Of a stretch of 64,000 bases of DNA, positions 24,476 through 34,137 are shown piece by piece. Origin of the DNA: Bin55 sp965116055 (GTDB lineage Bacteria; Pseudomonadota; Gammaproteobacteria; Pseudomonadales; Azotimanducaceae); assembly GCA_965116055.1 (NCBI GenBank), contig OZ220466.1, positions 310,001 to 374,000 on the forward strand, written 5' to 3'. The translations under genes and the position numbers were made by a program. Every line of letters begins with the position of its first letter. The first letter of the stretch is position 1. The notes under the pieces are model-generated. The model saw only the letters and a program-made list of their open reading frames with translations. It searched no databases and was not told the DNA's origin.

Positions 24476-25423
24476 ATGTCCATTTCAATTACGCCCATTG
24501 AGGCTACTCTTGGGGCCGTGGTCACCGATGTTGATCTTGGGCAGATTAACGACGAGGTCTGGAAGGAAATTCATGCGGCCTTTCTTACATATGGGCTATT
24601 GATTTTTCCGGCACAAAACCAACTTGATGAAACATCTCAAGGTGCGTTTGCCTTGCGATTTGGCAAAACCGAGCGGCTCAACCCAAAGCAGGATCGCCCA
24701 ACGGCTACGTTTACGAATAAGAAAGCGGATGGAACCCTCGCGCAACCCAACACACCGCAGTACTACATGCTTAAAGGTAATGAAGGGTGGCATACGGACA
24801 GTACCTACATGCCGTTGGCCTCCAAAGCTGGCATGTTAATGGCTTTGACCGTTCCACCGGAAGGAGGTGAAACAGAATTTGCTGATATGCGCGCAGCTTA
24901 CGACGCATTAGACGAAGCTACCAAGGAACAGCTGGACGGATTGTCCGCTTACCACTCGTTATATCACTCGCAAGCGAAACTAGGCTATGTGTTCAAGACA
25001 GATAACCTATACGGATTTCACGATAAAGGCGCGCCGTTGCGGCCCGTGATCAAAACCCACCCGGAGACCGGGCGAAAGTCTATTTACACTGGACGGCATG
25101 CCTACGGAATCCCCGGAATGAGCGATCAAGAGTCCGAGGCTCTGCTTGATAAATTGATGGAGGATGCTTGTCAGCCGCCGAGGGTTTATCGACATCAATG
25201 GAAGGTTGGCGATCTGATAGTTTGGGACAATCGTTGCGTCATGCACCGGGCGCGACCATACGATCCAAGCTATACCCGCGTGCTCAGAGCATCAAGGATT
25301 TCCGGTGAGCCGGAGTCGGAGCTGGCACCGACATTTGCGGATCCCCAAGCTGATGCGTACTATCCCTCACCGAGCAATGAGTCGTCACGCACGGAGAGAC
25401 GAGCAGCGACGACAAACATGTAG
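24476..25423 (+). CDS. TauD/TfdA family Fe(II)/2-oxoglutarate-dependent dioxygenase
   Basis: A 315-residue protein starting at ATG 24476 behind GGGAGAG. MSISITPIEATLGAVV is the usual opening. The iron triad is visible as HTD in GWHTDSTYMP and the distal His in NRCVMHRARPYD; the 2-oxoglutarate-binding Arg is in TRVLRASRI. The family hydroxylates taurine, phenoxyacids and many other substrates; the substrate is not assigned. It stands alone. Confidence 0.9.
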   Translation: MSISITPIEATLGAVVTDVDLGQINDEVWKEIHAAFLTYGLLIFPAQNQLDETSQGAFALRFGKTERLNPKQDRPTATFTNKKADGTLAQPNTPQYYMLKGNEGWHTDSTYMPLASKAGMLMALTVPPEGGETEFADMRAAYDALDEATKEQLDGLSAYHSLYHSQAKLGYVFKTDNLYGFHDKGAPLRPVIKTHPETGRKSIYTGRHAYGIPGMSDQESEALLDKLMEDACQPPRVYRHQWKVGDLIVWDNRCVMHRARPYDPSYTRVLRASRISGEPESELAPTFADPQADAYYPSPSNESSRTERRAATTNM

Positions 25424-26271
25424 CGAGGCACGTACCTTATTCAAATCATGGTCGCGCTGAAGTAACGAGACTTCGCTAGTAGTGCAAAGCCGTGTGTTAG
25501 AGCGCGGTTAAAAGTACTCTCTGATACCTTAGGAGCGCGCTTGCGCCCAATCTAACGAGCCTGCGCCACAGGGCGATTTGGTGCTCAGAAAGTAGGATGT
25601 AGTAGCCTTTTAGCCACTATATGCATTATCATCCTAATATATACACCTAGAAGATATATTTAGCTAATCGTGTTCTGGGAAAACTTTCTACAAGCAGGCT
25701 CATATAGGACGACAATCGGTTCTTGATCCCTTACTACGAGATTTGTAGCTATGCATGTACCTATTAGATATTCGCATCGCTATTTGTACGCTTTCGTAAG
25801 AGACGTTATTGTGAAGGTTTCACTTTTAAGCTCAATCCGGCCGGAGAACGCTTATCTAACAAGCGGACACTGCAAACGCAACCTGACTAATGCGTATCAA
25901 CACAGGCCGGCAGCAGCAGTTATTCATGCTGGAAAATTGACTTCCAGTTAAATTGGCTGGTACGTCTCACAGCGCGCATCATGCGTCGCATGGTCACGCA
26001 TGGCCCTCCGTGGCCACTGCCGGCAGCTAAATGTTAGTCATCCGGCGTCATGAATTTCTCAATAATCTTGCGTATACATCAAAAGCGCGACGAACTTAGA
26101 GCACGAGAGTGCGTGTCCAATTCGACAACTAAGGTGGTTTCCTCTTGAATCTAATACAGCGTTTAGAAAATATGTTGCCTGTGTCTAACCACGCGTAAGA
26201 GTTTGGTCATTCTTCTAGCGAATCCATTGTGAGAGTTTCACGGTGTGTCGCATCAACGAGACAACTATGAC
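25424..26271. other. 848-bp intergenic region with a degenerate MITE
   Basis: No gene is supported. The region contains a degenerate MITE-like element at 25553-25707, listed separately, and AT-rich sequence leading to the carboxylase pair. An open frame at 25751-25951 lacks any recognisable feature. Confidence 0.4.
25553..25707. repeat. Degenerate MITE-like element with IS1182-type ends
   Basis: The left end CTAACGAGCCTGCGCCACAG and right end CTACAAGCAGGCTCATATAG resemble the inverted ends of the 258-384 element and of the IS1182-type remnants. The inner GGGCGATTTGG and AAGTAGGA match GACGATTTGG and AAATAGGA inside 258-384. Substitutions and small indels suggest an old copy. Confidence 0.5.
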
Positions 26272-29200
26272 ATGAAGTTACTGGTAGCTAATCGTGGTGA
26301 GATTGCGATCCGCGTGATGCGCGCGGCGGCGGAAATGGATATAACGACGGTGAGTGTCGCGCCTCCAGACGATGCTGGTTCTTTGCACACGGGCAAGGCG
26401 GACGAATCGGTCGCGCTCACTGGCGTGGGTGCATCTGCCTATCTAGACATTGAACAGCTCGTGGCTGTTGCGCGCGAAACCGGGTGTGATGCAGTACACC
26501 CTGGCTATGGGTTCCTGGCCGAAAACGCGATGTTCGCGGCACGGTGCGCGGACGCTGGCCTGACGTTCGTCGGGCCCCGGGTTGACACGCTGGAGTTGTG
26601 CGGTGATAAGGCGCAAGCCAGGGCGGCCGCAGTTGCCGCTGAAGTCCCGGTGTTACGTGGTATCAATCGCGCGGTAACAGTGGCTGAAGCGCAGGCATTT
26701 TTCGCCGAGTTAAAGACTGGCCGTGCCATGATGATCAAGGCGATTGGTGGTGGCGGTGGCCGCGGTTCGCGCATGGTTGCGACCGCCGCAGCGATTGAAC
26801 AGACATTCGAGCGGTGTCGTGCAGAAGCGCTTGCAGCGTTTGGGAACGGGGAACTGTATGTTGAGGAATTCATTCAGCGAGCGCGGCACATTGAGGTGCA
26901 GATTCTGGGTGATGCGACCGGTGCCATCGTGGCTTTGGGGGAGCGGGAATGTAGCGTTCAACGCCGGTTTCAGAAGCTCGTTGAAGTCGCGCCAGCACCG
27001 TTGTTGGACGATGCGTTGCGCGAGGCGATCATTGCTGCGGCGGTACGGATGGCGCAGCGCATTGGCTATTGCAACGCCGGTACCTTCGAGTTTCTTGTCG
27101 ATATTGGTACCGAGACTGAAAAGCAAGCGTTTGCGTTCATTGAAGCGAATGCGCGTTTGCAAGTCGAACACACGGTGACAGAGGAAGTCACCGGAGTGGA
27201 CATCGTGAAGGCGCAATTAGGCATTGCGGCGGGAAACACATTGGTGGCGTTAGGGCTGGACGGCGCGTTCGAGCCGCGCGGATGCGCGATCCAAGCGCGG
27301 GTGTGCATGGAGAGGGTGGACGCGGAAGGTGCGTTTTTACCGACAAGTGGTACGCTGACGGCGTACGAAGCGCCGAGCGGACCTGGGACTCGAACGGATG
27401 GGTTCGGCTATGCGGGATACGAGACCAGCCTGCAATTCGATTCATTATTAGCCAAAGTGATCGGGTACGTACCGACAGGTGGGTTGGCAGCCGCGGCAGC
27501 CCGCGCACGGCGGGCATTGAGCGAATTCCGCATTGAAGGTGTGGCGACGAACGCGATGTTTTTGCAGAGCGTGCTCTCCCATGCTGACTTTCTCAAGGGT
27601 CAGGCGCATACGCGTTGGGTCGACGAGCATGTTGAAGAACTCGTAGCAACCGAGCCGCGTCAATTCATCTTGCCGGAACATGTCGAGCCCACAGGCGCAG
27701 GAGATGGCTTCGCAGGCGCGCGGGTAGAAGACGCCGCGGATCCATTGGCGTTGTTCAAGCACGATAGCAAAGTTAAACAGCAGGAAATCGAATCCGAGAC
27801 AGATGAAACGCCAGGACTGATGGTTCAAGTCTCGCCTGTGCCTGGAACTGTTCTAAAGCTCCTGGTAGCTCCTGGCGATCAAGTTCAATTGGCGCAGCCT
27901 CTCGTGGTTGTCAAGTACCTTGAGCTTGAGCATGAGGTTGTCAGCAAAGCGAACGGTCAGGTTTGCAATGTGTTAGTAGAGCCTGGCAATACGGTATCAG
28001 AAGGCGATGAGCTCCTGCATATCGAAAGCGCGGCCGGGGAAGACACTTGGCCCCGAACTGACAAGCCGACGGATTTAGGCGAACGCCGTAGCGACCTCGC
28101 GTTAGTCAATCGGCGTCGTGCGCTCGTCGAAGATGATTTTCGCGCTGAAAAAATCGAGCGACGGCACGCGAAAACGCAACGTAGCCCGAAAGAAAACATC
28201 GCCCATCTCATGGACGGTACGTTTCGGGAATACGGACCCTTGGTTACTGCAGCAAGCTGGCAAAAACAACAATGGCTCCGCGAAACGACGCAAGCGGACG
28301 GCTTGGTCATGGGCATCGGCAACATTAACGGCGACCTATTTGAAGAAGCGAGGTCGCGCGCCGTCGTGGTTCACTACGACTACATGGTCGTCGCAGGTAC
28401 GCAAGGTGGCCGCGGGCATTACAAACAAGATCGGATTTACGAATTGGCAGGCCGTTTTCGCTTACCTTTGGTGCTTTTCGCCGAGGGCGGCGGTGGCCGG
28501 CCTGGAATCAGCGGCGGTGAGCGCGCGGAGGTTCAAGATCTCGCGATAGAAGCTGGCTTACGTGCGCCCGGGCAACCCGCGCCGCGGTCGCGTCATGCCG
28601 CAGTGGATGTTGCCGGACGCGGGGGTGGTGGCGTCCCCGTGGACTCTTACACGTTTACCAAGTTGTGCAAGCTAAGCGGACTGGTACCCCTGGTTGGCGT
28701 AAATTCCGGGCGCTGCTTCGCTGGCAATACGGTGATGCTGGCATCGTGCGACGTGATCATCGCAGCAGAGACATCGACCATTGGTCTAGGCGGTCCAGCC
28801 ATGATCGAAGGTGGCGGCTTGGGTATCTATACACCCGAAGAAGTCGGGCCTATGTCTTTCCAAGTGCCGAACGGCGTCGTTGATATCCTAGTTAAGGATG
28901 ACGAGGCAGCCATTGATGCAACTAAGCAGTATCTCTCGTATTTTCAAGGCGCGATACGTCAATGGGAAGCGCGGGATCAACGTTCGTTAAGACGTGTCGT
29001 ACCTGAACAGCGCAGCGCCGCTTACGACATGCGAGCCATCGTCGAGACCATTGCCGACGAAGGTTCGATCTTAGAGATTCGCAAAGAATTTGGCGTGGGA
29101 CTGATCACGGCCTTCATGCGTGTGGAAGGTCAGCCGCTCGGTTTGATCGCTAATAATCCGCAATGCCTATCTGGTGCGATAAACAGTGATGCGGCGGACA

Positions 29201-29739
29201 AGGGTGCGCGTTTTCTGCAACTTTGCGACACTTTCGATATCCCCATACTCTCACTCATAGACTGCCCGGGCATCGCCCCAGGCCCGGAGCATGAACGCGA
29301 AGCTTTGCTACGACATATCGGTCGTTTGCTTGTAACTGGTGCGAATCTGACGACACCGATGTTCAGCGTGGTCGTGCGTAAAGCATATGGCATGGGTGCC
29401 CGGGCGATGTGTGGTGGGAATTCATTGGAGCCGTTTTTCACTGTCGCGTGGCCTACAGCGGAGTTTTCCGAAGCGCCGCTTGATGGCCGCGTGAATTTGA
29501 CCTACGGCGAGGAGTTGAGCGGTATCAAGGATCCTCGCGAACGGAAAAAAATATTCCATCGTCTACTGAACCTGCATGTCGATCGTGTTCGCGCAGTCAA
29601 TTCAGGAGGCACGAATTACGGGATTGAAGACGTGATTGATCCGGTTGACACCCGCGCGTGGATTGCACAAGGATTGCGAAGCGTCCCGCCGGTAGGTCCG
29701 CGCACGGAAAAGAAACGACCTAACGTAGATACGTGGTAG
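26272..29739 (+). CDS. Single-chain acyl-CoA carboxylase-like protein (BC-BCCP-like-CT), biotin lysine missing
   Basis: A 1,155-residue fusion. Biotin carboxylase, about 1-450: MKLLVANRGEIAIR, HPGYGFLAENA, GGGGGRGSRM, FIEANARLQVEH. A biotinyl-carrier-like domain, about 520-595. Carboxyltransferase, about 640-1155: GRCFAGN, GGPAMIEGGG, CPGIAPGPEHE. Related single-chain enzymes carboxylate acyl-CoAs. The carrier domain reads VVVKYLELEHEV where the next gene has AVVEAMKLQHDV, so the acceptor Lys is Glu551 and this chain cannot be biotinylated at the normal place. A Gly/Arg/Ala-rich insert of about 45 residues follows AEGGGGRPG. Position 233 is Phe, where E. coli BC has an ATP-binding His. The tandem copy 29 bases downstream may supply a biotinylated domain. 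GTG 26245 is an alternative start. Confidence 0.88.
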   Translation: MKLLVANRGEIAIRVMRAAAEMDITTVSVAPPDDAGSLHTGKADESVALTGVGASAYLDIEQLVAVARETGCDAVHPGYGFLAENAMFAARCADAGLTFVGPRVDTLELCGDKAQARAAAVAAEVPVLRGINRAVTVAEAQAFFAELKTGRAMMIKAIGGGGGRGSRMVATAAAIEQTFERCRAEALAAFGNGELYVEEFIQRARHIEVQILGDATGAIVALGERECSVQRRFQKLVEVAPAPLLDDALREAIIAAAVRMAQRIGYCNAGTFEFLVDIGTETEKQAFAFIEANARLQVEHTVTEEVTGVDIVKAQLGIAAGNTLVALGLDGAFEPRGCAIQARVCMERVDAEGAFLPTSGTLTAYEAPSGPGTRTDGFGYAGYETSLQFDSLLAKVIGYVPTGGLAAAAARARRALSEFRIEGVATNAMFLQSVLSHADFLKGQAHTRWVDEHVEELVATEPRQFILPEHVEPTGAGDGFAGARVEDAADPLALFKHDSKVKQQEIESETDETPGLMVQVSPVPGTVLKLLVAPGDQVQLAQPLVVVKYLELEHEVVSKANGQVCNVLVEPGNTVSEGDELLHIESAAGEDTWPRTDKPTDLGERRSDLALVNRRRALVEDDFRAEKIERRHAKTQRSPKENIAHLMDGTFREYGPLVTAASWQKQQWLRETTQADGLVMGIGNINGDLFEEARSRAVVVHYDYMVVAGTQGGRGHYKQDRIYELAGRFRLPLVLFAEGGGGRPGISGGERAEVQDLAIEAGLRAPGQPAPRSRHAAVDVAGRGGGGVPVDSYTFTKLCKLSGLVPLVGVNSGRCFAGNTVMLASCDVIIAAETSTIGLGGPAMIEGGGLGIYTPEEVGPMSFQVPNGVVDILVKDDEAAIDATKQYLSYFQGAIRQWEARDQRSLRRVVPEQRSAAYDMRAIVETIADEGSILEIRKEFGVGLITAFMRVEGQPLGLIANNPQCLSGAINSDAADKGARFLQLCDTFDIPILSLIDCPGIAPGPEHEREALLRHIGRLLVTGANLTTPMFSVVVRKAYGMGARAMCGGNSLEPFFTVAWPTAEFSEAPLDGRVNLTYGEELSGIKDPRERKKIFHRLLNLHVDRVRAVNSGGTNYGIEDVIDPVDTRAWIAQGLRSVPPVGPRTEKKRPNVDTW

Positions 29740-29768
29740 AGGGTGCTTGACGCGATTGAGTTGAAACG

Positions 29769-32700
29769 ATGAAGTTACTTGTAGCTAATCGCGGCGAGAT
29801 TGCGATCCGGATCATGCGGGCGGCGGCGGAAATGGATATTCCGACCGTGAGCGTGGCGCCGCAGGACGATGCCGGTGCCCTACATACTGGCAAAGCGGAC
29901 GAAATTGTTGAGCTTACCGGTATTGGTGCAGCCGCTTATCTAGACATTGATCAACTCGTATCGGTGGCTCGGAAGACGGGATGCGACGCGGTACACCCTG
30001 GTTATGGGTTCTTAGCGGAAAACGCGATGTTTGCAGCGCGGTGCGCTGACGCGGGCCTGACGTTCGTTGGGCCGCGGGTCGAAACGCTGCAATTGTGTGG
30101 CGATAAAGCGCAAGCCAGGGCCACCGCGGCTGCAACTGGGATACCGGTGTTACGTGGCATTGATCGGGCGGTGACGGTAGCGGAAGCGAAGATATTTTTC
30201 GATGAATTGGGCCCCGGTCGTGCCATGATGATTAAGGCGATCAGTGGCGGTGGGGGCCGCGGTTCACGCATGGTCACGACAGCTGCGGAGGTCCAGCAGA
30301 CATTTGAACGATGCAGTGCGGAAGCGCTCGCAGCGTTTGATAACGATGAACTGTATGTCGAAGAATTCATTCAACGAGCGCGGCATATTGAAGTACAGAT
30401 CCTGGGCGATGCGACCGGGGCGATCGTGGCCTTGGGTGAGCGGGAATGCAGTGTCCAACGACGTTTTCAGAAGATCATTGAAGTTGCGCCAGCGCCGATG
30501 CTTGACGGCGCGTTGCGCGACGCGATCATTGATGCGGCAGTACGGATGGCGCAGCGCCTTGGCTATTGCAATGCTGGTACATTCGAGTTTCTTGTTGATG
30601 TTGATGCCGATATCAATGCGCGAACATTCGCGTTTATCGAAACGAATGCGCGTTTGCAGGTAGAGCATACGGTGACGGAGGAAGTCACTGGGGTGGATAT
30701 CGTCAAGGCGCAGTTAGGCATTGCGGCTGGTAACACGCTCGCGGCGCTAGGGCTTGACGGTTCGATTGAGGCACGCGGGTGCGCGGTTCAAGCGCGGGTG
30801 TGCATGGAGACGATGGACGAGAAGGGTACGCTCCTACCGGCGAGTGGGACGCTGACGGCATATGAAGCACCGAGCGGTTCGGGGATTCGCACGGACGGTT
30901 TCGGTTATGCGGGCTATGAGACCAGCTTGCAATTCGATTCGCTATTGGCGAAAGTGATCGGGTACATACCAACGGGTGGATTGGCGGCAGCGGTTGCCCG
31001 TACACGGCGGGCATTGAGCGAGTTTCGCATTGAAGGCGTGGCAACGAATGCGACGTTTTTACAGAGCGTACTCGCCCATGCTGACTTTCTTGAGGGTCGG
31101 GCACATACGCGTTGGATTGACGAGCATATTGAAGAACTTGCAAAGACCGAACCGCCGCGTCAATTCACCTTGCCGGAAGGCTATGAAGCGTCCGTTGCTA
31201 CCGAAGAACAGACGGAACGCGCAAGTGGACCAGACGGCTCAGTTGGATTGGTCGCGCCTATGCAAGGCACCATCGTCGGCATTGATGTAGCTATCGGACA
31301 AGAAGTTCGTATAGGGCAAACTGTCGCCGTGGTCGAAGCGATGAAACTACAACACGATGTCCGCGCCGACCGTAACGGCACCGTTGCGTCTGTATCAATG
31401 GCAGAAGGCGACATCGTACGCGAAGGCTACCCAATTGTTTTCATTCATGAATCAAGCCGCGCAGAAGGCGTTATCGAAGTTGACGAAGGCATTGATTTCG
31501 ATCGCCCGCGTGGTGATCTGGAAGAACTAAACGATATGGTCAAGCAGACCCTGGATGCCGCGCATATGGATGCCGTGTCCATGCTCCGCGCGCAAGGCCG
31601 GCGTACACCTCGCGAAAACATTGACGACTTAGTTGACACAGGGACATTTAGGGAGTTCGGACCTGCCGCGGCTGGTTCGGCGGCAGGTGGTACGATCCAA
31701 GGGTTTGGTAGCGTTAATGCGAGTTTGGTTGGCGAAAATCGCAGCCGCGTTGCCATCGTGCACAGTAACTATGCATTTACTACATATACGCACGGCCACT
31801 ATCGCCAAGAACAAATCCATGAAATAGCGAAAGATTGGCGCGTGCCGATCGTATTGTTCTCGGATGGCGAAGGGCAACCTTATGGTGGACTTGGTAATGT
31901 CGGCTTAGATGCGAGCGTCTTCACCGATTTTGCCAAGCTGTCTGGTCTGGTACCGTTAGTTGGGGTTAATACGGGAGATTGTTTTGCAGGGAATGCGGCG
32001 TTGCTTGCATGCTGTGATGTGATCGTAGCGACGACGAGTTCCACGCTTGGTATGACGGGGCCTGCGGTCGCCCAAGCGAGCGGCATTGGGAGTTACTCAA
32101 CGGACGACCTAGGGTCGACAGCGTTTCAAAAACTCAATGGCAACATCGATATCGTAGCTAAGGACGACATTGAAGCGATCGCCAAGGTCAAACAATACCT
32201 TTCCTACTTTCAAGGTCCTATCGCCGGATGGGAGGCGCCCGACCAACGACGGATGCGCCACATTATTCCCGAGGATCGCGTGCGAGCATACGCTATGCGC
32301 GACATCATTGAGACCTTAGCCGATAAAGACTCCGTCCTAGAAATTCGGAAGGATTTTGGTATTGGCGTGATTACGTCGTTCATTCGCGTTGAAGGCCAAC
32401 CCATGGGGGTCGTAGCTAATAATCCTGCCCATCTTGCAGGTGCGGTTGATAGCCCCGGTGCGGATAAAGGCGCACGTTTTTTTCAGCTCTGTGATGCTTT
32501 CGACATTCCCGTGGTTGTGTTTATGGATTGTCCGGGCATCATGGTGGGACCGGATCATGAGCGCACAGCGCTGGTGCGTCATGCGGTAAGACTATTCAAC
32601 ATCGGTGCCAACTGCACGACGCCTATGTTCGGCATTATGGTGCGTAAAGCCTACGGCTTAGGGGTTCAGGCAATGATTGGCGGGGCGTCCTCGGTACCAT

Positions 32701-32990
32701 TTCTGACGGTCGCTTGGCCCACTGCGGAATTCGCCGGCATGAATATAGATGGAGCTGTGAAACTTTCGGCGCGGCGCGAGCTTGCTGCGATTGAGGATCC
32801 GGAAGAGCGGAAAGCTGCTTACGATCGTCGTGTCATGCAGGGATACGAATCAGCTCGCGCGGTTAATTCCGGGGCGCGGTATGTTATTGATCCAGCGGAT
32901 ACGCGCGCGGTCATTGTGCAGGGCATGAAGAGCTTGCCACCGATGCCGCCTAGAACAACCAAGAAACGACCTTATGTTGATACATGGTAG
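29769..32990 (+). CDS. Single-chain acyl-CoA carboxylase (BC-BCCP-CT)
   Basis: A 1,073-residue paralogue of the preceding gene, nearly identical over the carboxylase half. Domains: biotin carboxylase 1-450, biotin carrier about 490-570 with intact AVVEAMKLQHDV (biotinyl Lys526), carboxyltransferase about 600-1073 (GDCFAGNAALL, CPGIMVGPDHE, GGASSVPFLTVAWPTAEF). As in copy 1, the ATP-site motif reads QRRFQK with Phe233. It ends KKRPYVDTW, close to KKRPNVDTW of copy 1, which supports tandem duplication. It is probably cotranscribed with copy 1 and could biotinylate in trans. The CoA substrate is not deducible. Confidence 0.92.
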   Translation: MKLLVANRGEIAIRIMRAAAEMDIPTVSVAPQDDAGALHTGKADEIVELTGIGAAAYLDIDQLVSVARKTGCDAVHPGYGFLAENAMFAARCADAGLTFVGPRVETLQLCGDKAQARATAAATGIPVLRGIDRAVTVAEAKIFFDELGPGRAMMIKAISGGGGRGSRMVTTAAEVQQTFERCSAEALAAFDNDELYVEEFIQRARHIEVQILGDATGAIVALGERECSVQRRFQKIIEVAPAPMLDGALRDAIIDAAVRMAQRLGYCNAGTFEFLVDVDADINARTFAFIETNARLQVEHTVTEEVTGVDIVKAQLGIAAGNTLAALGLDGSIEARGCAVQARVCMETMDEKGTLLPASGTLTAYEAPSGSGIRTDGFGYAGYETSLQFDSLLAKVIGYIPTGGLAAAVARTRRALSEFRIEGVATNATFLQSVLAHADFLEGRAHTRWIDEHIEELAKTEPPRQFTLPEGYEASVATEEQTERASGPDGSVGLVAPMQGTIVGIDVAIGQEVRIGQTVAVVEAMKLQHDVRADRNGTVASVSMAEGDIVREGYPIVFIHESSRAEGVIEVDEGIDFDRPRGDLEELNDMVKQTLDAAHMDAVSMLRAQGRRTPRENIDDLVDTGTFREFGPAAAGSAAGGTIQGFGSVNASLVGENRSRVAIVHSNYAFTTYTHGHYRQEQIHEIAKDWRVPIVLFSDGEGQPYGGLGNVGLDASVFTDFAKLSGLVPLVGVNTGDCFAGNAALLACCDVIVATTSSTLGMTGPAVAQASGIGSYSTDDLGSTAFQKLNGNIDIVAKDDIEAIAKVKQYLSYFQGPIAGWEAPDQRRMRHIIPEDRVRAYAMRDIIETLADKDSVLEIRKDFGIGVITSFIRVEGQPMGVVANNPAHLAGAVDSPGADKGARFFQLCDAFDIPVVVFMDCPGIMVGPDHERTALVRHAVRLFNIGANCTTPMFGIMVRKAYGLGVQAMIGGASSVPFLTVAWPTAEFAGMNIDGAVKLSARRELAAIEDPEERKAAYDRRVMQGYESARAVNSGARYVIDPADTRAVIVQGMKSLPPMPPRTTKKRPYVDTW

Positions 32991-33004
32991 CAGCGCGATT
33001 TGTT

Positions 33005-33023
33005 CTAGGAACCTGTGCCGTAG
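33005..33023. repeat. Solitary IS1182-type terminal repeat
   Basis: CTAGGAACCTGTGCCGTAG is followed by AAAATTT and lies 15 bases after the carboxylase stop. It matches the ends of the elements at 258-384 and 3524-3542. No partner end is seen nearby, so it is a relic of an insertion or excision. Confidence 0.55.
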
Positions 33024-33150
33024 AAAATTTCTCAGTGCTATGCAGGATTTGCGAACGAAAGACTGCGACCACTGTTGATGAGTATATTGAGCCCTGATCA
33101 ATGAATGGGATGAAATCTTCTTTAATAAATGATCGAACTAAACCATCGCT

Positions 33151-33771
33151 TCAGGTTTTGGAACCCCGTTCAATTTTCTTTTCTGCCTTCTCTATTGCGC
33201 CCTGTACGGTTTTGGGATAGAGCCATTGTTCCTCATAATCAATGGCAGTCGTACTTCGTTTATGCTCGCTCAAATTGAAGCCAAGACACTCGTCAATAGG
33301 AAAACATGGGAGATCATTGAATTGTTTAACGATCTTTCTGGCGAGCGGCTTGTCGATTGTTTCAATGTTGCTCAATTTCCTTAACAATGGTGCCATGCTG
33401 CGTTTCCACAGGCGCGGATAATCCTTTGCTAATACCTCCTTTAATCCTGGGCTATCGGCTAAAGTTTCAATTAAGTCATCTCTAAACGATTGGATTTCTT
33501 TTTCCCAATACTCAATGGTTTCAGTCTGGACAAAATGATCTGAGCTGCACACTTCAATAGCGATTAAATGAATAATGATTTGTTTTAGAAGCGACTCGGC
33601 GGCGCGACGTTCCTGTATTCCTAAATCCCTAAACTCATCCGCTACGTTCTCGAAATCCAGTTCCATCCAACGACCGGCTTGCATCAACTTCAACTGGTAT
33701 TGCCACCACAGGTAGTAGTCTTCCTCGTAAGTGGGTGATTTTTCAGTCGGCGTAACGGTAACTTCTGACAT
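33151..33771 (-). CDS. DUF29 family protein
   Basis: A 206-residue protein of unknown function with intact DUF29 landmarks: YYLWWQYQLKLMQAGRW, ELDFENVADEFRDLG, AIEVCSSDHFV, YPRLWKRSMAPLLRKLS, CFPIDECLGFNL and EQWLYPKTVQGAIEKAE. It is close to the broken copy at 724-2466 and less so to 11833-12534. It is isolated between a solitary repeat end and an AT-rich gap. Confidence 0.85.
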   Translation of the reverse strand: MSEVTVTPTEKSPTYEEDYYLWWQYQLKLMQAGRWMELDFENVADEFRDLGIQERRAAESLLKQIIIHLIAIEVCSSDHFVQTETIEYWEKEIQSFRDDLIETLADSPGLKEVLAKDYPRLWKRSMAPLLRKLSNIETIDKPLARKIVKQFNDLPCFPIDECLGFNLSEHKRSTTAIDYEEQWLYPKTVQGAIEKAEKKIERGSKT

Positions 33772-34137
33772 TTCGCCTGTTCCCTATCCTACCTTATATT
33801 AATTGTAGAATGAGGCTCTCGGAAAAGTACAGGATCCGCTTGCTTTGGATGCTTTGCTTTACTGTAAGCTATTGAAATATGAAATATAACAACATATGAA
33901 ACTGGATTTTCGTCAAATCAAAATAGATGAAAGATTTTCCGCGAGGTTTTGACCACTTATTTAATGGAGTTTAGTTTTAGAAGTTTATAAGTCAATTGCA
34001 ATTCTGATCATATCCTAAATGACAACAGCTGCGAAGATCCAAAGTACGATGAACAGTTATTATGAAACCGTCTTTAGAAGAAATTTCCAAAAATAATACG
34101 ACGCGTCATGGAGGAAGCGTTCGGTGCTAACCTATGA
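33772..34137. other. AT-rich intergenic region, no gene supported
   Basis: Only a 22-codon frame (ATG 34061 to TAA about 34129) is seen, with no supporting similarity. Confidence 0.35.
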
